Below are positions 37,766 to 46,563 of a stretch of DNA of 64,000 nucleotides, in pieces. The position numbers and the translations under genes were made by a program. This DNA is from Panorpa germanica (taxonomy: Eukaryota > Arthropoda > Insecta > Mecoptera > Panorpidae), in contig CAVMBN010000228.1 in assembly GCA_963678705.1 (NCBI GenBank), forward strand, positions 1-64,000, in the 5' to 3' direction. The notes under the pieces are model-generated. The model was not told the origin of the DNA and made no database searches. It saw only the letters and a program-made list of their open reading frames with translations. Every line of letters begins with the position of its first letter. Position 1 is the stretch's first letter.

Positions 37766-38646
37766 ATATGATCCCGTAATTTAATTATTGACGAATATAA
37801 ATCTGCGTAGAGAGGTTTCTCGTTACTACTCTTCTTTGTTACTAAATAATATATAAAACGATTTTCATTTTTTAATATAGCTAGTCCACCCTTTTTCTGT
37901 TTTTGTTTCAAAAGCTGCTCAACTCTACCAAATCTTTCTTTAAATTCAACTGCTATTCCTTGTGACATACGTAAATCTGATGCTACACAATGACCCAATG
38001 CATACTTGCTAGATGCATTAAACAAATCTCCCTTATTAAAATTTATTTTGCACAACGACTCTATCGTTGGAAATCTACTAATTTTCCATTTTAGAAAATC
38101 ATCAAAACTTTTATAGTCATGCCCTATCTTATCAATTCGCTGATTATTTATTTCTCTTTTTACGTCAATATTTTCTGTTTCAGTACAACCTATATTTCTA
38201 CCTTTTCTATTCTTTTCTACGATTTTCCCTGACTTTGATATAATACGCTTTTGCTTTCTAATGATACCCTTTATATTTTCTCTAATCATATTATTTATAT
38301 TTAAATTATTTATCTGAAAATCATGTACAGTATTACGATTAATGTCGTAAATAACGTTTCTATATATTAAAATACCCTTTGCAAAATCTACAATTATCCC
38401 AAATTTACGAAAAAAGTCTAACCCAATTATCCCTGTCCAATTTTCCATATTTTCTACAATTTCAAAATCAAAAGTCACATTATCCCCAAATAAATCTAAC
38501 TTTAATTTGCTTTTACCAAGTGTATGTATTTTATTATTTTGTGCATCTCGCATAAGAGGTATATTAGACTTAGTCTTCATGTCACAAAGTCTCAAGAATG
38601 GCCTATATTCTCTATACAGACTTATAAATTTGTTCCAAAACATCAT
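37762..38646 (-). pseudogene. Gypsy pol: partial aspartic protease fused to a TARG1/OARD1-like macrodomain
   Basis: The frame has 294 residues. Residues about 30-95 are the C-terminal part of a retropepsin (LMRDAQNNKIHTLG, then GIIGLDFF at 72-79). The D-T/S-G active site should lie just upstream, where this frame begins, so the protease is truncated. After a basic linker, residues 199-294 read as the N-terminal two thirds of a macrodomain of the terminal ADP-ribose glycohydrolase type. KINFNKGDLF and GHCVASDLRMSQGIAVEF form the ADP-ribose binding strands and loop, and IYYLVTKK carries a lysine (K271) aligned to catalytic K84 of human TARG1. That family removes ADP-ribose from proteins; here the partner and role are unknown. 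The domain continues in the next frame after a break. The copy count of this architecture elsewhere cannot be judged from one locus. Confidence 0.85.
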
Positions 38647-39451
38647 TTATCTCACTGATAAACGATCAAGTCAGCTGGCTACGAACTCAACATATTCACG
38701 AGTGTAACGAGCTTTTTAGATGTGTAAGCTTTTTACAGACGCGATGTTCATCTTTGTCTCACTCCCCATCCCCAACCAAAATCCAGATAATGTACTATCG
38801 CCCACTGGCTATATGGTACATGTCTGTCCATCAACTGGGTTTGTCTGTCACTCACATCCACCTCCCTCCTCCTCCCACTCACTCTTATCCTATTTACTCC
38901 TTCACAGAATCAAATCTTACAAACTTTTAAAACCTATTTATGTATTGATGGGTGCATAATTTACTGCTCGATCGTAAACGCGATGTACATTTAATGATTA
39001 TTGCTTTATTTATAGGTATTGGATGTGCCAATTTTAATTTATATCCTTTACATATGAAAAAGACGATCGTTACAAAATTTCAAGGATTTTTGTTCAGGCT
39101 CTTATTTAAAAAGATATATGCTGGTTAACCTAAAAAATTAATTATTTAAATAAAACATTTAACACTCGTTTTGTATATGGGTACTCATCTTGGAAAATGG
39201 CGGTAAATTTACACAATTTCTGTGTTGAAGAGGAACAGCTTTCTGGAAAATGCGAATTGTTACTGTTCGAGAAATCGGTCAGCGACTCAGACTTAGTAGT
39301 AGCGTACTTGCGTCTCTTGTAAATATTTTTGTTTAAATCTTTTCACTAAGCTATTATTATTTTTAAGTTATTTCCCAAATTTAAATAGATAACTTTATTC
39401 TAAATTGGGTATTCCAATTTGACGATGCCCTGGGGACCGTTACTTTCGTGC
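38647..39451. other. Unassigned region beyond the truncated gypsy end
   Basis: Upstream of the protease fragment I can follow no Gag, zinc knuckle, primer site or 5' LTR. The sequence near 38,700-38,930 has a C/T-rich stretch (CCACCTCCCTCCTCC). A short frame at 39197-39322 starts MAVNLHNFCVEEEQL, has 41 residues and ends next to a GTAAAT donor-like site. It could be a first exon or chance; I do not recognise it. Confidence 0.4.
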
Positions 39452-39477
39452 GACCTCACGCAACATTGCGTGAGGTC
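39452..39477. repeat. Perfect 12-bp hairpin followed by a T run
   Basis: GACCTCACGCAA, a 2-nt CA loop and its exact complement TTGCGTGAGGTC are followed by TTTTT. No mismatch is seen in the stem. It stands alone in otherwise AT-rich DNA. It is not flanked by a recognisable tRNA or snRNA gene. Confidence 0.85.
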
Positions 39478-40354
39478 TTTTTGGGCCATTTTATTAAATT
39501 AAATTTGTAAAATCGATCGCATTATAATGTTATGGGAATGGGCATTATATCTCTTCTAGATCCAACATTATTTAATATACCGATAGTCCAGTTCAATAGT
39601 GAGACATCTCTTGTTGAGCAAGCAGTTATATGTAAAATTGTTCATCTATCTGATTCAATACCAAACAAAATTATGAAACAGATAAACTTGAAATCCAAAT
39701 TACTCGAATATTATTTTTGTGTTTATCTTAAACCTCAATCTTTTGAGATGTCTTACTAATAAACTAGACGATCGATTTGATAAAAATATTTGGTTTATAT
39801 CACAGTGATGTTTACCTATTAAAATAAATTTTTTTATAGTTTTTATCATTTGTTGAAAACGATCAACAGCGATTGACACGTTTGTTGTTCAACTCTTGTT
39901 TTCAATACCTCCCCCCACCACTATTTGCTCTAGGACAGCGACGCTGTCGTTGCACTAATGGCAAACGTCTTGCACCGCGCCCCGCTTACCAACGCTCCTG
40001 GAACATCGCAACGACGCCCGAGGCTCTCCAGTCGTATTACAACATACGACGAACCCGTGTAACAACATTTTTGCATAATTTGATCAATTTATATTTTATA
40101 AATAAATTTATTTATTACCAATATAATTATATAGCAATTGAAAATATCGTAATATGATTTAAATTGTTTTAGGAGAAATATATTTATTGTCGAGTTATTT
40201 ATAACTTGATTACGGTCATTATCGTTAACGAGGCCCACTTTATGTTCGCAAAAATGTTATTCATTATTCTGTCAACTCCGGCTTGTCTAATATTAGGTAG
40301 CTTTGCAACGAACATAGATATTAACACCCTTCCAATCTCGAAATGTCGTTAATA
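39478..40354. other. No supported gene; two short anonymous frames
   Basis: A 75-codon plus-strand frame (39532-39759, MGMGIISLLDPTLF) and a 94-codon frame (39873-40157) occur. Neither shows a domain I recognise. A GC-richer patch near 39,930-40,060 interrupts the AT-rich background and could be an old exon or transposon piece. Confidence 0.35.
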
Positions 40355-40964
40355 GGCTTGTGTTTCATGTCTTAATTTCTATAAAAGTGTACTATATATT
40401 GGTAAAGTTGGTTACTAGAACCTCAAATGTTCAAATATTTTTTAATAACTCCTTATATGTTAAGAGATATTAACAATTAAAAAAGTCATTTTGTCTCTTT
40501 AATTATTAAAGGGATTCAACGTTGTACACATTCTAAGTGAATGTGTCATCACAATCCTTGTGTAAGGTTCCAACCTCATAAATCTCTGCTATAAGTATTT
40601 ATATATCAAAATATCAAATATTATTTACAGCTATTTTGAGGAACAACAAAATTTCAATATTATGTCTGCCTTAGCAGGGTTAAGTAAAATAAAAACTTAC
40701 TATTCTTTGATTTGACTTGATTGTTTGACTACCAACAGTTACAGAACATTACCACAGCACTGACCTACTCAACAAATAACTGATAACTGTCATACAAATA
40801 TGGGCGACCATTTCTAGCGCTAAAACTACAATTAAAACTTTTAATCACTATATCTCCGTCAATATTTAGATATTTAATAAAACAGACACACCAATACACA
40901 TTTATTAACATCAACTTCAATCAACAATTGAAAAATCGACCACTAAAAAATGAGGACACAAGCC
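40355..40964 (+). mobile_element. Small TIR element, family GGCTTGTGT, copy 1
   Basis: The ends are GGCTTGTGT at 40355 and ACACAAGCC ending at 40964, an inverted pair. The interior closely matches, in opposite orientation, the element at 50310-51116: for example AAAGTTGGTTACTAGAACC near 40,405 and TCGACCACTAAAAAATGAG near 40,935. There is no coding capacity of note. It looks like a MITE-type non-autonomous DNA element; superfamily not determined. Confidence 0.7.
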
Positions 40965-42721
40965 CATTCAGCTAGGATTTTCCCTCTTCATTCTCTCACG
41001 CTCTGTAGTGGTCTCACACGTTTTGCATGCGCTGAATTTTTCATCGTATCAATTGAAGATCATCGACATGCAATCGATAACAAATCTTGTACACGTAGTA
41101 CACGATGTTATGTCCTGAAGACATTAAAAAACCTGCTGCGATAGCTTTGTGGTCGCTAATGTAGAATTACCGAGTTACTACTTCAAAATCATCAGCCTAT
41201 AGCAGCGCCAGTGCTAACTGTCAAGACTACAAGATTCTCAGTCAGCTAGAAGCGGTGGAATAAATCTAGATACTGATTTTTCTGAAAACTTGTTAGTTAA
41301 GCTTAGAGACTGTTAATGATTATAAAGTGCATCTGCAGGACTCATTGGTTCTGCTGGACATTTGAAAGCGTTGTTAGAATTATATTAACAATGCTCTTTA
41401 TAGAAATTTCTGTAATATGTATATAAAAATAGCAAACTTTGTCAAAGTCAAAAGAACCAGAACCGCATTAAATTCTGCGGGAAGCTTAAGCTAAGAAATG
41501 GTTCAGTGATATTTGAATTGTTTTCTGAAAAATATATTATATTGTTAATTATGTAACTATGTATCTAGATTTGTTAAATTATTTTTTAATTTAATTGCTG
41601 AGTCTTATGTTGGCAGTATTTGTGTGGTCGTGGTCTCATACATGTGAACTACAGCTCTGCCTTATAAGTGTACGATTATGTATGTACATAAAGTGTACGA
41701 TTATGTATGTACATAATCAATATAAGCTGTTATAGATTGATAAGCTGTTGATATAGATCAATATATAGCTGTATTGATTTACGTGCTAATAACTATTGAA
41801 AGTTGATGCACTCAAATAAATAATTAAAAAAATATATAAGCTAAGAAAATAACTAAACCCAGAATATATAACTTTGGTCCAGGGATCTAACCCGAAGACA
41901 CTGTGTCGTCAATAGATACGTTAAGCATTTAATAATGTATCTAGATATGTTATTAAATAATTTTACTATAGAGTTGGCACGAAAGTAATTTCTCGTGGTA
42001 ACTTATTTTTATGGGTCGTTTTTTAAAAAGTTTTTATTGAAATATAGGTAAATATATGTATAATGTTGTTTCTATTTTTTTAAAAATCCAAAAATTTACG
42101 GAAGCTAATAGCTAATTTAAATTTGAATTTAATTTTTGCCGCTTTTTTACCTGTGTATATGACGTCACAGGAAAAATAAGTAATCTTCCATAAAAAATTT
42201 ATAAACTTCAGAAAAACATAAATTTGTGTCGAAAGATAACATTTGTTATGTAATATTACCTTATATTAATCTAAAAAACTAACCTAATCTAATAAATATT
42301 AAATGCTGTAACTATGTTTAGTTTTTATAGATGTTTTATAAAAAGATCTATGTAGATACACCCTGTGCTCTATAAATAAATAATTGCAAAATGCCTAAGA
42401 TAGATGTTCCCATCCAATGTAATGGACATTTGTACCGCTTGGGAGGAGAGGGGGAGAAGAAATAGACGGACAACCAAGCAAGGTGTATGAACACAACATT
42501 GTTGAGACCTGTCATTAAATTTGTAGAGAAAACCGTGGACATTTAGATGCTTCTAATTAAAGTAGAGTTAAATTCATGTATGGAAATAATATTCTTAAGC
42601 CTACTCTCCACGACAGCTTCATTTGTAGGTTGCATGAAGCAAGACGTATTCTGCATCTCAGTTCTGTCCACGTAACGTGATATAAGCTTCATGCAAGTAA
42701 ATAGGTTCATTTCTCTGAAGT
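40965..42721. other. No gene seen; minor repeats
   Basis: A perfect 25-bp tandem duplication (AAGTGTACGATTATG...) lies at 41666-41715. Near 41,973-42,000 the words GTTGGCACGAAAGTAATTT resemble a mariner-type terminus, but I found no partner end or transposase. The rest is AT-rich with no frame I can support. Confidence 0.4.
41666..41715. repeat. 25-bp perfect tandem duplication
   Basis: Two adjacent identical copies of a 25-mer beginning AAGTGTACGATTATG and ending TGTACATA. Confidence 0.95.
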
Positions 42722-43088
42722 TTAGCATTGAGAAAGCACGTTTTTTCATTGGGAAAATGTCAAGTGATGAAGAAGATGTGATTATAATATATGCTTTTAT
42801 TAGAAGACGACGAATCAGACGTAGAATGTATTGGCTTCATTCTTACATCGAAAAGGACATTACCAGCAGATTTTTTGTAGCTGCAAGAGAGTTATCAGAG
42901 GATGATTTAGTATTTCAATCAGTATACCGAATGACTGTTGTTCAATAACATGTAGAAAATTGATTGCAGAGCCCCTGTCATTTTTAAAAGAATATAACGT
43001 CTATGCGTCGTGCAGTACGCTAGAGCTGTGACTGCATGACGGTTGCTTGCCACTAAGAAAATGCGGCGTTGCAGCTCTGAGAACAGAG
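42722..43088 (+). mobile_element. PIF/Harbinger deletion derivative, copy 1
   Basis: The segment matches, in opposite orientation, 57331-57690 over its whole length. It starts with AGCATTGAGAAAGCACG and contains the first 63 codons of a Harbinger-like transposase (MSSDEEDVIIIYAFIRRRR at 42757 through FQSVYRMTVVQ, stop ending at 42948). It then passes directly into the 3' terminal sequence (CGTCTATGCGTCGTGCAGTA, GACGGTTGCTTGCCACTAAG). The catalytic DDE region is absent. The outer end (CAGCTCTGAGAACAGAG) is degenerate compared with copy 2. Confidence 0.7.
42757..42948 (+). pseudogene. N-terminal remnant of a Harbinger-like transposase
   Basis: A 63-codon frame. The pattern RRRRIRRRMYWLHSYIEK followed by LSEDDLVFQSVYRM matches the N-terminal region of PIF/Harbinger DDE transposases, where an Arg-rich segment precedes a W-x-H-P-Y motif. 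The usual proline is serine here. The frame stops where the catalytic domain should begin, and the second copy at 57.5 kb ends at the same place, so the truncation is inherited from the founder of this subfamily. Confidence 0.65.
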
Positions 43089-43302
43089 TATCCTTTGTTT
43101 AAATGTGCAAGCTGCAAAAAAGCGTGCAACAAGCGGTAAATGACGAAACCGTGACGAAACGTGGACAGTAAGCCTTAATTTAACATTGACGTAACACCAA
43201 AAACTAATATTGCGTTTTTCTATTGATTTAAAATGATAGCTCTTGTTGAAACATCCGTAAATTGATCGCTCTTTTTGAAAGACTCTATATATAGTCCAAA
43301 TC
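43089..43302. other. Intergenic, nothing recognised
   Basis: AT-rich sequence between the Harbinger derivative and the interrupted TIR element. The only long frame here, on the minus strand, shows no recognisable domain. Confidence 0.4.
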
Positions 43303-43392
43303 ACGATACTTCGGCGGCGACTTATACTTAAAAGAAGTTATAAGAGCGGTATAAATCTATAATACGTTAATGAATTTTATTTTATTCGTTTC

Positions 43393-43701
43393 TGTACGAA
43401 ATAAAACCATGCGAGTATTTGTAGATTGAATAATTTATTCAATCGTTTAATGATAAAATTAATTTACACTTTTTAATAACTTTAACCAAAATACTAATAA
43501 TATAAAATGGTTGCGAATTATGATCTTGACAGTGTAGAAGCCCAAACCACAACTGACTCGATGGCCCTATGGCCGTAGCGTACACAGCAGTCGTCGTATT
43601 GTTGCCATGCGCATTACTTCTATCAGAGACAACAATACATTATAATGTTGGAATGTCAACAGAGACATCTCTTATGTTCTGTACTAATTTTGTACTGAAC
43701 A
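43393..43701 (-). repeat. 3' LTR of the BEL/Pao element
   Basis: Begins TGTACGAAATAAAACC and ends TTTTGTACTGAACA on the plus strand, so TG...CA on either strand. It reads the same as the partner at 46148-46456 over 309 bp. On the minus strand it holds AATAAA-type signals near its 3' side. Confidence 0.95.
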
Positions 43702-43873
43702 TAAATTGGGCGGCCAGGATAAATAGATAAGCTCACAACCAATATCAAATTATACAATGTTACATAAAATTATTATAAACCAAATTACAAAAAATAATGT
43801 AAACTTCTTAATTCTAATTCTTCTTAAAACTATTATAAACAAAATTACACAAAATAATATAAACTTCTTAATT

Positions 43874-45532
43874 CTATGGTAGTCTACATAATTTTGTGAA
43901 AATAATATAAAACAAATTAATTACTATCCTAAATATAACAGAAACCGTAACTAACAATGTAGCATACAATATCATAAACATAACTGGCACAACAATCATC
44001 AACAACAATTCCAACAGTACAGGTGTTTGTTTTACTTCAATGTTGTAAGCATTGCAATTAGTATCTTCACCTTCTGAAGGAAGTATTGTATTTAAATCAG
44101 AAATTTTATTTGTTGCTTGTTTTATTCGCGCCAGCAACACTGCGCTAATAATCTCAAGCTGGGGTATTGTAAGTACCTTACTTGATGGAGCCACACTAGA
44201 CTTGTAGCAAATTAAATTTGTTTTTATCTTACTATTTATAAAAATAATATTGTGTTTTAAACCTAATGTCATAATACTGGTTGATCTGTTTAATAATGTT
44301 TTATAAACCTCCAATAATGAAGGATTGCGTCTAAATCTTTTTTCCAACACATTAAATCTTTGCAGGGCGACTGAGAAAGAATCCCCCAATTCTATTTTAT
44401 TTACTAGGCTGAGTAATGGCAAATCAACAGTTAAATTATTTTTAAGTGCTACTGAATTTTGAAAATTATGTTCAGCCTTTAAGTAATCCTCAGAAAACTT
44501 ATCTGATTCCTCTGGGACTTTCTCAGTCGTCCAAGATTGTTCCATAACATTCTCAAGGTTTGTATAGTCACAAATAGCAAGATTACATACAATATTATTA
44601 TGTGAATACTTATTTTGATTATGCAATTTTCTTGGATCAATAAATTTTTCTTTATTATTATTGTCATGTGACATATTTTTATAATCTAAACTATACTCAA
44701 GTGCAATTGCACGTCTTTCTAAAAATGAAATAAATTCTGCCATAGTAGGCAGTTCTTCTAAATTTCTTTCCATGTGGAAAGTGCGGTTAGTAACGATATC
44801 TAATTTTCTACTTAAGGCCGAGATTAAAATCATATCCCATTTGTCTACAGGCTCATCAAGATTTTTTAACGCTTGTAATTGCTGTTTTACTTGACATAAA
44901 AAAGCCCTTATAGCGACTGCAGTACCTTTCTGCATGTTGGGAATATCAAGTAGTATATTAATGTGATTAAAGATTAATCTCGCCTTATTTTCATACCGCG
45001 CTAACAATAAATCAACAGCCTCTTTGTATGAGCTGTTCACAAGCGGCAGATTTATAATTATTGAGAGAGCCTCATCAACGAGATACTTTCTCAAATAAAA
45101 AAGTCTTTGTACATCGGACAATGAGGTATTATTATGAACAACTGCTTGGAAGAGCTCATAAAAGGGCTTAAACCTGGTTATATCCTTGCCATCGAAGGTT
45201 GGAATTTCCACTGCTGGGAGCTTCAATGGAACTAATTCAGGCCTATTAACTTCTTTTAATCTATTGATGCTAGCATTTAATTTTGCTAGAATATTAAAAT
45301 ACTTTTCTTCAACTTCTTCTATGTCTTCCTCATCTTGATCATCAATTTCTAAAATGCTGTACTGCGTGAGCTCGTACGATTGGAATGTAGTCATCATCTT
45401 TTCTTTTTTCACCTGCAGCACCTCCACTGTAGCGGAGTCGAGAGCCCTTGGGTCGCTGACGTAATTGTCCATCCTTGATATTGAACTTTTTGCAGTCGTC
45501 CGCGCCGTTCTAAGCCTTTTCAATCCCTCCAT
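43874..45532 (-). CDS. BEL/Pao Gag fused in frame to Pol scraps and a membrane tail (552 aa)
   Basis: The frame is open from 45802, but its first ATG is at 45532 and begins MEGLKRLRTARTTAKS, as BEL/Pao Gag proteins do. Residues about 105-285 are the conserved Gag region (KLPAVEIPTFDGKD, SLSDVQRLFYLRKYL, LLLARYENK, FISFLERRAIALE). The zinc knuckles and protease are missing. Residues 322-415 match the segment before RT (NLENVMEQSW, SFSVALQRFNVLEKRF). RT proper is missing; residues 437-470 match RNase H (YKSSVAPSSKVLTIPQLE). Residues 504-546 are strongly hydrophobic, like the end of an envelope protein, so the product could be membrane anchored. Every deletion kept the frame. Gag would form the particle and package RNA; the rest is unlikely to be enzymatic. 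A domesticated host gene is less likely given the fresh LTRs. Confidence 0.85.
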   Translation of the reverse strand: MEGLKRLRTARTTAKSSISRMDNYVSDPRALDSATVEVLQVKKEKMMTTFQSYELTQYSILEIDDQDEEDIEEVEEKYFNILAKLNASINRLKEVNRPELVPLKLPAVEIPTFDGKDITRFKPFYELFQAVVHNNTSLSDVQRLFYLRKYLVDEALSIIINLPLVNSSYKEAVDLLLARYENKARLIFNHINILLDIPNMQKGTAVAIRAFLCQVKQQLQALKNLDEPVDKWDMILISALSRKLDIVTNRTFHMERNLEELPTMAEFISFLERRAIALEYSLDYKNMSHDNNNKEKFIDPRKLHNQNKYSHNNIVCNLAICDYTNLENVMEQSWTTEKVPEESDKFSEDYLKAEHNFQNSVALKNNLTVDLPLLSLVNKIELGDSFSVALQRFNVLEKRFRRNPSLLEVYKTLLNRSTSIMTLGLKHNIIFINSKIKTNLICYKSSVAPSSKVLTIPQLEIISAVLLARIKQATNKISDLNTILPSEGEDTNCNAYNIEVKQTPVLLELLLMIVVPVMFMILYATLLVTVSVIFRIVINLFYIIFTKLCRLP

Positions 45533-45699
45533 CTTGCTTAGGTGATAAACTCGTACTTGTATGATAGACGAAACGTGGATGACAAAACTAATCCAGGTTA
45601 ATCCAGCAACATAAGAAGTTTTTAATAAATTGGTACTTGTAGATAGTAATAATAGCTTTGTACCTGCATGAGTAAAGAAGTATTTTACTCTCTTCCAGC

Positions 45700-46075
45700 A
45701 TCCATGTATCCTCTTCCGTAATGAATAATTTTTCTTGAAATATAAATGTGTAGTAATCAAACCGTCTGTGAATCCGTCTAAATCAAGCGTTGCATTACCC
45801 AATCAATGGCAATTGATGACTTGCCAGGCCGCCATAGGGAAAATGTAAGAAACAGCTTGCACATGTGCCGGTTACTATACAGACGTAACCTCAAAACACC
45901 ACGAAATCACACGCGGGTACCAATGGCTTGTAAGACCAGTTTTTTTTGTAGGAATTAAAACCTTCTTGAAATGTAATTGTAAAATCCAAATCCTCCGTGA
46001 ATCCGCCAAAATAGAGCGTAGCATTACCCAATCAATGGCAATCGCCAAGGGGCAAATGTAAAAAAACGCCAAAAA
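45700..46075. repeat. Duplicated segment in the BEL/Pao leader
   Basis: The stretch around 45,735-45,830 (TTCTTGAAATATAAATG ... CATTACCCAATCAATGGCAA) recurs at about 45,962-46,042 with scattered differences (TTCTTGAAATGTAATTG ... CATTACCCAATCAATGGCAA). The leader therefore contains a diverged direct repeat with a period of about 230 bp. Confidence 0.7.
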
Positions 46076-46125
46076 CACAATGAAAAACACACGCGGATAA
46101 TAAACTCGAAGGATCGGCTTTGTAA

Positions 46126-46139
46126 GGCTCGAAGGACCA
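46126..46139 (-). other. Primer-binding site of the BEL/Pao element
   Basis: The minus strand reads TGGTCCTTCGAGCC, which begins with the TGG complementary to a tRNA CCA end and continues like the complement of a tRNA T arm. It lies 8 nt inside the 5' LTR. A similar GATCCTTCGAG word recurs about 20 nt further in. Confidence 0.65.
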
Positions 46140-46147
46140 GCTTCGCA

Positions 46148-46456
46148 TGTACGAAATAAAACCATGCGAGTATTTGTAGATTGAATAATTTATTCAATCG
46201 TTTAATGATAAAATTAATTTACACTTTTTAATAACTTTAACCAAAATACTAATAATATAAAATGGTTGCGAATTATGATCTTGACAGTGTAGAAGCCCAA
46301 ACCACAACTGACTCGATGGCCCTATGGCCGTAGCGTACACAGCAGTCGTCGTATTGTTGCCATGCGCATTACTTCTATCAGAGACAACAATACATTATAA
46401 TGTTGGAATGTCAACAGAGACATCTCTTATGTTCTGTACTAATTTTGTACTGAACA
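46148..46456 (-). repeat. 5' LTR of the BEL/Pao element
   Basis: 309 bp with the same ends and the same sequence as 43393-43701. It is followed on the minus strand by TGCGAAGC and then the primer site. The target duplication GTTTC lies immediately outside. Confidence 0.95.
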
Positions 46457-46563
46457 GTTTCTGTATACATTATAAAAAAATAAGTGAGTCAGTGCTTTTT
46501 AGTTATATTGGCAGTTTATACCCCACAAATTGTTTTAAGTATGAGTCGCCGCCGAACTCTCGT

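Larger units (their letters stand above)
28910..38646 (-). mobile_element. 5'-truncated Ty3/gypsy-type LTR retrotransposon with a captured macrodomain
   Basis: On the minus strand the order is partial protease, macrodomain, spacer domain, reverse transcriptase, RNase H, integrase, a long AT-rich 3' region and a 3' LTR. Protease to integrase in that order, with integrase last, defines the Ty3/gypsy type. The extra macrodomain between protease and RT is not part of the usual plan. The copy is dead or dying: the protease starts after its active site, no Gag or 5' LTR is found, a DNA transposon sits between the spacer domain and RT, the macrodomain is split by a frame change, and two TAA codons interrupt RT and RNase H. 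The 3' end lies directly on the satellite, so this copy inserted into a satellite monomer. A target duplication cannot be checked because the other end is missing. Confidence 0.93.
43393..46456 (-). mobile_element. Complete non-autonomous BEL/Pao LTR retrotransposon (3,064 bp)
   Basis: Two 309-bp LTRs (43393-43701 and 46148-46456) read as identical and are flanked by a 5-bp target duplication GTTTC (43388-43392 and 46457-46461), so both ends are exact. Gag and all coding are on the minus strand, which makes the right LTR the 5' LTR. A primer site TGGTCCTTCGAGCC follows it after 8 nt. The body is only about 2.4 kb: Gag, a piece of pre-RT Pol, a piece of RNase H and a membrane tail in one frame, with no protease, RT active site or integrase. 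It must have moved with enzymes supplied by a relative, and the identical LTRs say this was recent. Confidence 0.93.
43303..46563. mobile_element. Short TIR element split by the BEL/Pao insertion
   Basis: On the left, TTCGGCGGCGACTTATACTT begins at 43310. On the right, the complementary AAGTATGAGTCGCCGCCGAA ends near 46556. The arms are inverted and about 25 bp long with one mismatch, with TA nearby on both sides. If the BEL/Pao element and one GTTTC are set aside, the two arms lie only about 190 bp apart, the size of a MITE. This gives the order of events: TIR element first, BEL/Pao later. Confidence 0.6.

Noticed and set aside
41973-42000. Mariner terminal repeat
   Set aside because: Only one possible end, no partner and no transposase, so not called as an element.
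45533-45802. N-terminal extension of the BEL/Pao Gag frame
   Set aside because: It would start at TTG and overlaps a duplicated leader segment; the first ATG at 45532 matches the usual Gag start.
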